Source: Dichotomicrobium sp964650735 (lineage in GTDB: Bacteria > Pseudomonadota > Alphaproteobacteria > Rhizobiales > Rhodomicrobiaceae). From it: a stretch of 13,844 bases of DNA. Below are positions 7,268-13,844 of the stretch, one piece after another (the stretch's first letter is position 1; the number at the start of each line of letters is the position of its first letter). The notes under the pieces are model-generated. The model made no database searches and was not told where the DNA came from. It was given only the letters and a program-made list of their open reading frames with translations. The stretch covers positions 1-13,844 of the forward strand of contig CAZYUT010000049.1 in NCBI GenBank assembly GCA_964650735.1, given 5' to 3'. A program made the position numbers and the translations under genes.

Positions 7268-8026
7268 TCAGGCCAGATTGAGGCTCATCCCGCCATCTAT
7301 CATAAGACCTTGCCCGGTCGTATAGGCGGAGTCGTCGCTGGCGAAGAAAAGCGCGGCCTTCGCGACTTCTTCGGGCGTGCCGAACCGGCGCATCGGCATC
7401 TGCGCAATGAGCGCTTTCGATAGGTGGGGGTTATTGGTGTAGCGATCGGTGAGCGTGGTCGGGATGAAGCCAGGACAGAGATAGTTGACGCGGACGTTGT
7501 AGGGCGCGAACTCGACCGCGAGGCTGCGCGACAGGCCCGCAATCGCGGCCTTGGCCGTCGAGTAGGCCGAAAGCTGGCGGGCATGCTGCGTGGCCATGAT
7601 CGAGGACAGATTGACGATGGACGCGCCATCGGCCGCTTTAAGCAGCGGGAAGGCCGCGCGGGTAACGCGCACTGTGCCCCACAGATGCGGGTTCAGCACC
7701 CGCTCCCAATCGGCATCGTCCATATGGCGGAAGTCGGCGCGCAGCAGGTTCCCCGCGTTGTTGACGAGGACGTGCAGCTTGCCATGCTCGCGCTCGACAT
7801 CAGCGAACACCCGCGCGATGGCATCCGGATCGGTAACGTCCAGCACCGCGTGGGAGGCGCGCCCGCCTCCCGCCTCGATGGTCTCGGCGCCTGCCTGAAC
7901 GCCAGCCTCGTCGAGGTCGGTGAGGATCACATGCGCGCCCTCGGCGGCGAACAGATTTGACATGGCGAGCCCGAGCCCGCCGGCCGCTCCAGTCACCAGC
8001 GCAATACGCTCGGCAAGACGCCCCAC
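7268..8026 (-). CDS. SDR-family NAD(P)-dependent oxidoreductase
   Basis: A classical short-chain dehydrogenase/reductase of 252 residues, cytosolic. Motifs (numbered from the GTG start): cofactor loop TGAAGGLG (12-19), acidic D37 after the second strand (which favours NAD over NADP), LDVTD (62-66), NNAG (89-92), N112, catalytic S141/S142, Y155 and K159 in YSTAK, and PGFIPT (185-190). The C-terminal DSAYTTGQGLMIDGGMS is typical of FabG-like members. The frame can open at a TTG at 8042-8044, but AGGAGG lies inside that extension, 8 nt before GTG 8024-8026, so GTG is almost certainly the start. The substrate cannot be assigned. It lies 84 nt downstream of the Lrp-type gene on the same strand, so read-through or shared control is possible. 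Confidence 0.93.
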   Translation of the reverse strand: MGRLAERIALVTGAAGGLGLAMSNLFAAEGAHVILTDLDEAGVQAGAETIEAGGGRASHAVLDVTDPDAIARVFADVEREHGKLHVLVNNAGNLLRADFRHMDDADWERVLNPHLWGTVRVTRAAFPLLKAADGASIVNLSSIMATQHARQLSAYSTAKAAIAGLSRSLAVEFAPYNVRVNYLCPGFIPTTLTDRYTNNPHLSKALIAQMPMRRFGTPEEVAKAALFFASDDSAYTTGQGLMIDGGMSLNLA

Positions 8027-8110
8027 GGCAGTTCCCTCCTGCAATTGATGATCTGAGCGCTCACCATGTCGCGGCCCGCGCGTTGAGGCAAGCGGGTTGG
8101 ACCCTCGTGC

Positions 8111-8563
8111 TCAGGCGCGTTCGTCCTTGGGCGACTCCATGACCACGTAAGAGGTGATCGATGTCACCTGCGGCAGCGTGCCGAGCACATCGGTATGGAA
8201 GACCTTATAGGCCGCGAGGTCGGCGACCTCCACGCGCAGCAGGTATTCGATCGCGCCCGTGACGTTGTGGCATTCAATCACTTCCGGGGAGAGCGAAATC
8301 GACCGCTCGAACGCCTCCTGCGCCGTTTTGGAGTGGTCGGACAGGCCGACAGCGACATAGGCGATGAAGCCTGTGCCCAGTGCCGCGCGATCGAGAGCGG
8401 CGCGATAGCCCCTGATGATGCCGCTGCGCTCCAGCTCCTGCACGCGGCGCAAACAGGCTGATGAGGACAAACCAACCCGCCGGGCCAACTCCGTGTTGCT
8501 CATTCGGCCATCCCGGGTCAAATAACGCAAAATTTTTTCGTCTATGGCGTCGATATTCGTCAT
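8111..8563 (-). CDS. Lrp/AsnC-family transcriptional regulator
   Basis: A 150-residue DNA-binding regulator of the usual Lrp length. Residues 1-50 form the winged helix-turn-helix: IDEKILRYLTRDGRMSNTELARRVGLSSSACLRRVQ, with the recognition helix about 33-44, ending in LERSGIIRGYRA. Residues 65-145 are the RAM ligand-binding and oligomerisation domain (YVAVGLSDHS, HNVTGAIEYLLRVEVADLAAYKVF, LPQVTSITSYVVME). It is divergently transcribed from a LysE-family exporter 99 nt away. In this arrangement the regulator commonly senses an amino acid and activates the exporter while repressing itself; that role is inferred. GGAGA precedes the ATG at a rather long spacing (13 nt). Confidence 0.95.
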   Translation of the reverse strand: MTNIDAIDEKILRYLTRDGRMSNTELARRVGLSSSACLRRVQELERSGIIRGYRAALDRAALGTGFIAYVAVGLSDHSKTAQEAFERSISLSPEVIECHNVTGAIEYLLRVEVADLAAYKVFHTDVLGTLPQVTSITSYVVMESPKDERA

Positions 8564-8598
8564 TTATTGCAGAAATCTCCGATCACAAGACGAAAAAA
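8533..8598. promoter_or_regulatory. Candidate Lrp-type operator between regulator and exporter genes
   Basis: TTTTTTCGTC (8533-8542) and its exact reverse complement GACGAAAAAA (8589-8598) flank the start of the regulator gene. Between them, ATTTATTGCAGAAAT (8562-8576) is a partly symmetric AT-rich stretch like an Lrp-family site, overlapping the regulator's start codon. The two half-sites are about 56 bp apart centre to centre, roughly five helical turns. This is a prediction from symmetry and context; one half lies inside the coding sequence, and A/T runs can match by chance. Confidence 0.35.
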
Positions 8599-8662
8599 GC
8601 AAAAAACCTTCCCTTGTCATCGCATATGTTTGCATCGGAAGCTATGAAAATGGGTTTGCGCC

Positions 8663-9256
8663 ATGAATTTCGAGATCGTGTATGCCCTGATCCTGTTCGC
8701 GTTCGTCTCGTCCATCACGCCGGGGCCAAACAACTTGATGCTCTTGGCTTCGGGCGCCAACTACGGCTTGCGCCGCACGATCCCGCATATGCTGGGCGTG
8801 AGCCTTGGCCATTCCTTCATGATCGTCCTGGTCGGCGCGGGCCTGATGGGCGTTTTCGATGCGTATCCAGCGGCCTACACGGTGCTTCAAGTCCTCAGCG
8901 TTGCCTATCTGCTGTTTCTGACGTGGAAAATCGTGAATGCCAGCGCACCGGCAGGGCGCGGCGGTGCCGGCCGGCCAATGACGTTTTTGCAGGCGGCCGC
9001 ATTCCAGTGGGTCAATCCGAAGGGCTGGGCGATGGCGCTCACGGCCATCAGTGTGTACCTGCCCGCGCCAGGGCTGGAGGGCGTGCTGGTCGCGGCGCTT
9101 GTTTTCCTTTTGGTCAATCTTCCATCGGTGAGTTTTTGGGCCGTGCTGGGAAAGCAGGCGCAGCGGGTTCTGACCAACCCGGGGAGGCTGCGCGCATTCA
9201 ACATCGCGATGGGCGTGCTGCTGGTCAGCTCGCTGTATCCGGTGTTGGCCTGGTGA
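8663..9256 (+). CDS. LysE/RhtB-family amino-acid exporter
   Basis: A 197-residue inner-membrane protein of the LysE superfamily (RhtB/LeuE branch), which exports amino acids or related small molecules. The family signature SSITPGPNNLMLLASGANYG (16-35) follows the first hydrophobic segment, and GVSLGHSFMIVLVGAGLMG continues the match. WVNPKGWAMALTAISVY (about 112-128) is the second conserved block. About six hydrophobic segments fit the fold. The divergent Lrp-type regulator is its likely controller and would match the exported substrate, which cannot be named. No strong ribosome site is seen before the ATG; GGG lies about 10 nt upstream. Its TGA stop is one base from the stop codon of the converging glutathione reductase gene. 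Confidence 0.93.
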   Translation: MNFEIVYALILFAFVSSITPGPNNLMLLASGANYGLRRTIPHMLGVSLGHSFMIVLVGAGLMGVFDAYPAAYTVLQVLSVAYLLFLTWKIVNASAPAGRGGAGRPMTFLQAAAFQWVNPKGWAMALTAISVYLPAPGLEGVLVAALVFLLVNLPSVSFWAVLGKQAQRVLTNPGRLRAFNIAMGVLLVSSLYPVLAW

Positions 9257-9257
9257 G

Positions 9258-10640
9258 CTACTCCGCCGCCCGCACGGTGCGCGGCGGCAACTTCTCGCGC
9301 ATGGTAACAAGCTCTTCCGCCGCTGACGGGTGCAGCGCCATCGTCGCGTCGAAGTCCGCCTTGGTCGCGCCCATGCGCATGGGGATCGCCGCAAGCTGGG
9401 CCATCTCCGCGGCGTCCGGGCCGAAAATATGCACGCCCAGCACGCAGTCTGACTCCTGATCGACGATCAGCTTCATCACCATCTGCTCGTCCCGCCCGGA
9501 AAGCGTGTGCTTCATCGGCCGGAACCGGGCCATGTAGATGTCGATGCCCGTCTCGCGCTCGCTTGCCTCCGCTTCGGTCAGGCCGACCGTGCCGATTTCG
9601 GGCTGCGAGAACACGGCGGTCGGGATGTAGCTGTGGTCCACCTCTTGCGGGTTGTCCTTGAACACCGTCTCGACGAAGCGCACGCCCTCGTCGATGGCGA
9701 CCGGGGTGAGCGCGACGCGATGGGTGACATCGCCGATCGCATAGATGTGCGGGACAGACGACTGCGAGTATTCATTGACAACCACATAGCCGTTCCAGCC
9801 ACGCTCCACACCGAGCTCGCTCAGCCCCAGTCCTTTGGTGTTTGGCACGCGGCCGGTGGCGAACATCACGACGTCGGTCTCTAGCGTGCCGCCGCCGCGC
9901 AGCCTCACGCGATAGGCATCGCTGTCCTGCTCGATCGCGTCCAGCTCGGTGTGTGTCAGGATGCCGATCCCCTTCTTGCGCATATGATCGGCGCAGGCGT
10001 TGCGCATATCGTCGTCGAAGCCACGGAGGATCTGGTCGCCGCGATAGGCGAGCTTCACCCGGGATCCCAGCCCCGCGAAGATGCCGGCGAATTCGACCGC
10101 GATGTACCCGCCGCCGACGATCAGAATGCGTTTGGGGACCTCGGCCAGATGAAACGCCTCGTCCGAGGAAATACCGTACGCCACGCCGGGGATGTCGGGC
10201 ATCCAGGGCCGCCCGCCCGTGGCGATCAGGATGGTTTCGGCGGTGACCTCGCGGCCGTCGGCCGTGAGGCGGATCGTGTGCGGGCCGGACAGCTCGGCGC
10301 GGCTATGGAACAGCTCGACGCCCGCGCGCTCCAGGTTGCGGGTGTAGGCGGCATTAAGCCGGTCGATTTCCTTGTCCTTGTTGGCGATCAGCGTCGCCCA
10401 GTCGAAGCGCGCGCCTTCGACACGCCAGCCAAAGCCCGCGGAGTCTTCGATCGCCTCGCCGAACTGACTGGCGTAAACCAGCAACTTCTTCGGCACGCAG
10501 CCGCGGATGACGCAGGTGCCGCCGACCCGGTCCTGCTCCGCGATGGCGACCCGTTTGCCGAGCTGGCCCGTCAGCCGCGCCGCGCGCACCCCGCCGGAGC
10601 CCGCGCCGATGACGAAGAGATCGTAATCGTAGGTGCTCAT
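9258..10640 (-). CDS. gor: Glutathione-disulfide reductase
   Basis: A 460-residue cytosolic flavoprotein reducing glutathione disulfide with NADPH. FAD site GAGSGGVRAA (12-21). Redox-active disulfide C43/C48 in GGTCVIRGCVPKK, the form usual in alphaproteobacterial and plant enzymes. NADPH site GGGYIAVEFAGIF, followed by two Arg in AYRGDQILRGFD that fit NADPH rather than NADH. Second FAD motif YAIGDVT. C-terminal H437 and E442 in HPSAAEELVTMRE, the catalytic pair donated to the partner subunit of the dimer. The ATG has AAAGG/GGAGA upstream and lies 15 nt after rpiA, so it is probably the last gene of a gabD-rpiA-gor transcript. The C-terminal codons include a 7-bp GC hairpin next to the converging exporter gene. 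Confidence 0.97.
   Translation of the reverse strand: MSTYDYDLFVIGAGSGGVRAARLTGQLGKRVAIAEQDRVGGTCVIRGCVPKKLLVYASQFGEAIEDSAGFGWRVEGARFDWATLIANKDKEIDRLNAAYTRNLERAGVELFHSRAELSGPHTIRLTADGREVTAETILIATGGRPWMPDIPGVAYGISSDEAFHLAEVPKRILIVGGGYIAVEFAGIFAGLGSRVKLAYRGDQILRGFDDDMRNACADHMRKKGIGILTHTELDAIEQDSDAYRVRLRGGGTLETDVVMFATGRVPNTKGLGLSELGVERGWNGYVVVNEYSQSSVPHIYAIGDVTHRVALTPVAIDEGVRFVETVFKDNPQEVDHSYIPTAVFSQPEIGTVGLTEAEASERETGIDIYMARFRPMKHTLSGRDEQMVMKLIVDQESDCVLGVHIFGPDAAEMAQLAAIPMRMGATKADFDATMALHPSAAEELVTMREKLPPRTVRAAE
9263..9287. terminator. GC hairpin inside the end of gor at a 1-nt convergent junction
   Basis: CCGCCGC (9263-9269) and GCGGCGG (9281-9287) pair perfectly, with further pairing possible inside the 11-nt interior. 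It lies 3-27 nt past the stop codon junction of the LysE-type gene, within the last codons of gor. It could act on the plus-strand exporter transcript. There is no T-tract, and the codons PPRTVRAAE make some GC symmetry expected. Confidence 0.3.
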
Positions 10641-10655
10641 GCCTTTCTCCGTCTG

Positions 10656-11363
10656 TCAGCCTTCGGCGGCGGCCGGCTCGAGGACGCGGACGCCGTCGGC
10701 CCCGGCGATCAGCGCCGCATCGGCCATATCGATGAACAGGCCGTGCTCAATGACGCCCGGGATCATGCTCAGCATGTCCGCGAGAAGCACAGGGTCCGCG
10801 ATCACGCCGAAATGGCAGTCGGCGATGAAATGACCGCCATCGGTGCGGAACGAGCCGTCTGCGGCCTCGCGCAGCCGCACCTCGCCCTCGCAGCCCGCCT
10901 CGCGGCCCACCATGCCGATCATCCGCAGCGTGGACTGTGCGCCGAACGGCTCCACCTCGACCGGCAACGGAAATGCGCCGAGCGCCTCGACCAGCTTGCT
11001 TTCATCCGCGATCACCACGAAGCGCTGCGAAGCCATCGCCACGATCTTCTCACGCAAGAGCGCGCCGCCCCCGCCCTTGATAAGGCCAAGCGACGGGTCG
11101 ATCTCGTCGGCGCCGTCTATGGTGAGGTCGAGTTCGCCGGTGTCGTCAAGCGAGGCGAGCGGAACGCCAGCTGCCTTCGCCTGAGCTTCCGTAGCCGCGG
11201 ACGTGGCCACGCACTCAACCTGAAGCCCCGCGCGCGCGCGCGCGCCCAGCGCGTCGATGAAAGCTGCCGCAGTGGACCCGGTGCCCAGCCCGAGCTTCAT
11301 GCCCGGCTCCACCAGCTCCAGCGCGGCTTCGGCGGCCTGTTGCTTCCACTGTGCGACGCTCAC
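10656..11363 (-). CDS. rpiA: Ribose-5-phosphate isomerase A
   Basis: A 235-residue cytosolic enzyme interconverting ribulose 5-phosphate and ribose 5-phosphate in the pentose phosphate pathway. Family motifs all present: GLGTGSTA (25-32) for phosphate binding, DGADE (83-87), KGGGGALLREK (96-106, with E105 the likely catalytic base), and a C-terminal GVIEHGLFIDMADAALI block. The start is GTG at 11361-11363, overlapping the gabD TGA stop by 4 nt (GTGA), which indicates translational coupling. Downstream gor follows after 15 nt. A run of eight CG dinucleotides (11229-11244) encodes Ala-Arg-Ala-Arg-Ala near residues 41-45. Length and motifs are complete. Confidence 0.97.
   Translation of the reverse strand: MSVAQWKQQAAEAALELVEPGMKLGLGTGSTAAAFIDALGARARAGLQVECVATSAATEAQAKAAGVPLASLDDTGELDLTIDGADEIDPSLGLIKGGGGALLREKIVAMASQRFVVIADESKLVEALGAFPLPVEVEPFGAQSTLRMIGMVGREAGCEGEVRLREAADGSFRTDGGHFIADCHFGVIADPVLLADMLSMIPGVIEHGLFIDMADAALIAGADGVRVLEPAAAEG
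11229..11244. repeat. (CG)8 dinucleotide run within rpiA
   Basis: Sixteen bases of uninterrupted alternating CG inside the rpiA coding region, encoding part of an ALGARARAG helix. It reflects alternating GCG/CGC codons for Ala and Arg. Such a run can slip during replication or adopt Z-DNA, but no function is implied. Confidence 0.8.
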
Positions 11364-12817
11364 CGGCCAAGTCCCGACATCATGATGTATTTCAGCTCGA
11401 CGAATTCCTCGATGCCGTGGTGCGAGCCCTCGCGGCCCAGGCCGGACTCCTTGACGCCGCCGAACGGCGCCAACTCGCTCGAGATCACGCCTTCGTTCAC
11501 GCCGACCATACCGTATTCGAGCGCCTCAGACACGCGCCAGGCGCGGCCCAAATCCTTTGTGAAGAAATACGAGGCGAGGCCGGACGGCGTATCGTTCGCC
11601 GTTGCGATCGCTTCTTCCTCGGTGTGGAAGCGGAACAGCGGGGCGACCGGGCCGAAGGTTTCCTCATTGGCGATGCGCATGTCGCTAGTGACATCGGTAA
11701 GGATCGTCGGCTCATAGAAGGTGCGGCCAAGCGAATGGCGCTTGCCGCCGGTCAGCACCTTCGCGCCCTTGGCGATCGCGTCGGCTACATGCGCCTCGAC
11801 CTTTTCGAGCGCCTGCTCGTTGATGAGCGGGCCTTGCATCACCTCGGCCTCGGTGGCGCGGCCGACTTTCATCTCGCGGACCTTCTCCGCCAGCTTCGCG
11901 GCGAACGCATCATAGACGCCGTCCTGCACCAGGATACGGTTGGCGCACACGCATGTCTGGCCGGTGTTGCGGTACTTCGAGGCGACGGCCCCCGCCACGG
12001 CGCGGTCCAGATCGGCATCGTCAAAGACGATCAGCGGCGCATTGCCGCCGAGCTCCAGCGCGACCTTCTTGACCGTGCCCGCAGCCTGCGCCATCAGCAG
12101 CTTGCCCACGCGCGTGGACCCGGTGAAACCGATCATCCGCACCAGCGGGTTGGAGGTCATCTCCTGACCGATCGCCGCGGCGCCATCCCCATCGCTCGTG
12201 ACCATGTTGAGCACGCCCGCCGGCACGCCTGCCTCATCCGCCAGTTGCGCGAGCGCCAGTGCGGTGAGCGGCGTATCCGGCGCGGGCTTGCACACGACCG
12301 TATTTCCGACCGCGAGCGCTGGGGCGACCTTGCGTGTGATCATCGCCAGAGGAAAGTTCCACGGCGTAATCGCCGCGACCACGCCCATCGGCTGCTTGAT
12401 GACCACGATACGGGCATCCGGGCGAGGCGTCGGGATGGTCTCGCCATAAATACGCTTGGCCTCCTCCGCAAAGAACTCGATGAAGGACGCGCCATAGGCG
12501 ACCTCGCCGCGCGATTCGCTCAGCGGCTTGCCCTGTTCCGCGCTCAACAGGTGCGCCAGCTCCTCGGCGTGCGTCTGCACCAGGTCAAACCAGCGCCGCA
12601 GGATCTGGCTGCGTTCCTTCGCCAGCTTGGCCGCCCAGGCGGGGAAGGCCGCGTATGCCGCGTCAATGGCCGCCGATGTTTCCGCCGCGCCGAAATTGGG
12701 CACCCGCGCCAACTCTTCGCCGGTTGCAGGGTCGGTGACGGGCACGCTGGGCTGGCCGGTCCACGCGCCGTTCACATAACACTGCTGGCGGACCAAGCTC
12801 TGCGCGATCTGATCCAT
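11360..12817 (-). CDS. gabD: NAD(P)-dependent succinate-semialdehyde dehydrogenase
   Basis: A 485-residue aldehyde dehydrogenase close in length and sequence pattern to E. coli GabD, which oxidises succinate semialdehyde to succinate in the GABA shunt; glutarate semialdehyde is a possible alternative substrate. Motifs: TPWNFP (151-156), KPAPDTPLTA (177-186), FTGSTRVGK (231-239), general base E255 in ELGGNAP, catalytic C289 in NTGQTCVCANR (with the second Cys two residues on, as in E. coli), EETFGPVAPL, and PFGGVKESGLGREGSHHGIEEF near the C-terminus. ATG 12815-12817 has a near-perfect AGGAGG 5 nt upstream, so this is probably a highly translated first gene of an operon with rpiA and gor. No gabT or gabP is in view. 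Coenzyme preference is not decided here. Confidence 0.93.
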   Translation of the reverse strand: MDQIAQSLVRQQCYVNGAWTGQPSVPVTDPATGEELARVPNFGAAETSAAIDAAYAAFPAWAAKLAKERSQILRRWFDLVQTHAEELAHLLSAEQGKPLSESRGEVAYGASFIEFFAEEAKRIYGETIPTPRPDARIVVIKQPMGVVAAITPWNFPLAMITRKVAPALAVGNTVVCKPAPDTPLTALALAQLADEAGVPAGVLNMVTSDGDGAAAIGQEMTSNPLVRMIGFTGSTRVGKLLMAQAAGTVKKVALELGGNAPLIVFDDADLDRAVAGAVASKYRNTGQTCVCANRILVQDGVYDAFAAKLAEKVREMKVGRATEAEVMQGPLINEQALEKVEAHVADAIAKGAKVLTGGKRHSLGRTFYEPTILTDVTSDMRIANEETFGPVAPLFRFHTEEEAIATANDTPSGLASYFFTKDLGRAWRVSEALEYGMVGVNEGVISSELAPFGGVKESGLGREGSHHGIEEFVELKYIMMSGLGR

Positions 12818-12959
12818 GTTGTCCTCCTGTCGCTAAATCGGGGCTGGCCCGCAGAAGCCGGTTGCGTGGCTGGCGGGCGTGTTTATGTTCAGGGCGCTGC
12901 CGCCTGAGAGCGTTGTTACCCTAACCGAGGAGTCGCGCGGGGCGCGTCTGAAACTGCAA

Positions 12960-13670
12960 ATGGATATTCATCCCAGCATAAGCGGCCTTGCCGGCGCCAC
13001 CGTCATTTTCGATCTCGACGGGACCATGATCCATACGGCCCCTGATCTGGTGCGGGCCACCAATCATGCGATGGCGCAGTCTGGTCTGCCGCATGCCCCT
13101 AGCGAGGTCATCACGCCCGCTGTCAGCGGCGGAGCCCGCGCCATGATTATGGCCGCGCTGCATTCCGCCGGCAAGACGCCGGACCAGGTCGAGTTGGAGA
13201 CGCTGCTTAAAGCCTTCATGGCGTTTTATACAGCCAATATCGCAGAGGAAAGCCATCCGTTCCCCGGCCTGATCGACGCGCTTGATTTTTTCGCCGCTGC
13301 GCGGGTTTTCATGGGCGTGTGCACGAACAAGCGTCACGCCAACGCGATGCTGCTTCTGGAAACGCTCCAGCTGGACGGCTATTTCGGCGCGATCGTCGGC
13401 GCGGATGTGCTCGAGGTCCGCAAGCCCCACCCCGATCACCTGCTTGAGACGATCCGGCGCAGCGGCGGCAATCCGGCGCGTGCTGTCATGGTTGGCGACA
13501 GCCGGCCTGACATCGAAGCCGCGCGCGCGGCTGGCGTGCCGGCCATCGCGGTGCCGCACGGTTATTCGCCCGAGCCGGTTGAGAGCCTCGCGCCGGACCA
13601 CATTATCAAGGATTTGTCTGAATTGCCGGGGGTGGTGATGGGGATTTTGGGCGAGGGTGGCGCGCGCTGA
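12960..13670 (+). CDS. HAD-family hydrolase, phosphoglycolate phosphatase-like
   Basis: About 236 residues of the haloacid dehalogenase superfamily, subfamily I, closest in pattern to phosphoglycolate phosphatase (Gph), which removes phosphate from 2-phosphoglycolate. Motif I FDLDGT (17-22) gives nucleophile D18 and D20; a helical cap follows (about 25-95). Motif II is T122 in GVCTNKR, motif III K155 in VRKPHPD, and motif IV D180/D184 in MVGDSRPDIEAARAAG. The frame extends upstream to a GTG at 12879, but ATG 12960 gives a normal-length family N-terminus; neither has a convincing ribosome site, so the start is uncertain. It is divergent from gabD across about 140 nt and followed by a tRNA gene. 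Other small phosphoesters are possible substrates. Confidence 0.85.
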   Translation: MDIHPSISGLAGATVIFDLDGTMIHTAPDLVRATNHAMAQSGLPHAPSEVITPAVSGGARAMIMAALHSAGKTPDQVELETLLKAFMAFYTANIAEESHPFPGLIDALDFFAAARVFMGVCTNKRHANAMLLLETLQLDGYFGAIVGADVLEVRKPHPDHLLETIRRSGGNPARAVMVGDSRPDIEAARAAGVPAIAVPHGYSPEPVESLAPDHIIKDLSELPGVVMGILGEGGAR

Positions 13671-13697
13671 GCCTGTCATCGGCCCGCGGTGAAAGGC

Positions 13698-13727
13698 TTG
13701 ACCAGTCACGCCGGACCGCACTAGATA
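13698..13727 (+). promoter_or_regulatory. Sigma-70-type promoter of the tRNA-Val gene
   Basis: TTGACC (13698-13703), an 18-nt spacer, then TAGATA (13722-13727), followed by a GC-rich GCGCG discriminator as expected for stable-RNA promoters. It ends 39 nt before the mature tRNA, leaving a short 5' leader for RNase P. Confidence 0.65.
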
Positions 13728-13766
13728 GCGCGTGGGCTGTTTGGCGGCATCATCTGGCCGCACCGG

Positions 13767-13841
13767 GGGCGCGTAGCTCAGCGGGAGAGCGTTCCGTTCA
13801 CACCGGAAAGGTCACTGGTTCAATCCCAGTCGCGCCCACCA
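13767..13841 (+). tRNA. tRNA-Val, anticodon CAC
   Basis: A complete cloverleaf of 75 nt including an encoded CCA. Acceptor GGGCGCG (13767-13773) pairs with CGCGCCC (13831-13837). D stem GCTC/GAGC. Anticodon stem TTCCG/CGGAA with loop TTCACAC, giving anticodon CAC, which reads valine GTG. Variable loop AGGTC. T stem ACTGG/CCAGT with loop TTCAATC. Discriminator A, then CCA (13839-13841). All stems pair without mismatch. A good promoter lies just upstream, so it is probably transcribed on its own rather than only from the HAD gene. Confidence 0.97.
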
Positions 13842-13844
13842 CCT

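Noticed and set aside
9951..12907. Two very long plus-strand open frames (588 and 518 codons) opposite gor, rpiA and gabD
   Set aside because: Same codon-bias shadow effect. The proteins are Arg/His/Ala-rich without domains, and the opposite strand carries three well-recognised enzymes.
12879..12959. 27-codon N-terminal extension of the HAD hydrolase from a GTG
   Set aside because: It lies in the divergent promoter region of gabD, has no ribosome site, and adds sequence ahead of a normal family N-terminus. It cannot be fully excluded.

Overview
This window reads as a piece of chromosome from a GC-rich alphaproteobacterium. It has dense, mostly housekeeping genes with strong third-position GC bias. 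The proteins are alphaproteobacterial in type: a glutaminase-coupled NAD+ synthetase, a class II DAHP synthase, a CVIRGCVPKK-type glutathione reductase next to rpiA, and an Lrp/LysE divergent pair. The rpiA-gor neighbourhood recalls Rhizobiales/Hyphomicrobiales, but the exact order cannot be fixed from sequence alone. No IS element, phage gene, CRISPR array or rRNA is seen. One tRNA gene, tRNA-Val(CAC), lies at the right edge.

Layout. Positions 1-4196 are all minus strand: nadE (C-terminus cut by the left edge), a permuted NlpC/P60-type (YiiX-like) cysteine hydrolase of unknown role, and the class II DAHP synthase that opens the shikimate pathway. Positions 4197-4503 form a divergent intergenic region holding two related palindromic repeats (4307-4382 and 4396-4474) in opposite orientation. 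Positions 4504-6451 are plus strand: a VIT1/CCC1-type membrane transporter and a YbdK-type carboxylate-amine ligase, probably cotranscribed. Positions 6481-8563 are minus strand: a periplasmic YceI protein, an SDR oxidoreductase and an Lrp/AsnC regulator. The regulator is divergent from a LysE-family exporter (8663-9256). Positions 9258-12817 are a minus-strand run gabD-rpiA-gor with a 4-nt gabD/rpiA overlap and a 15-nt rpiA-gor gap. The right end is plus strand: a phosphoglycolate-phosphatase-like HAD hydrolase, a clear sigma-70-type promoter, and tRNA-Val.

How the genes fit together. Much of the content is redox and central metabolism: NAD+ synthesis (nadE), semialdehyde oxidation (gabD), the pentose phosphate pathway (rpiA, feeding erythrose-4-phosphate for DAHP synthase), glutathione recycling (gor), and 2-phosphoglycolate salvage (HAD). 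The Lrp/LysE pair is probably an autonomous amino-acid-sensing export module.

The least ordinary item is the palindrome pair at 4307-4474. Both copies share one architecture: about 25-bp arms, a 23-25 nt loop and a 3-4 nt one-sided bulge in the same place. They differ at several stem positions, and almost all of those differences are matched on the opposite arm. Several starts were moved from the longest open frame to a codon with better support (DAHP synthase, SDR, YbdK, HAD).
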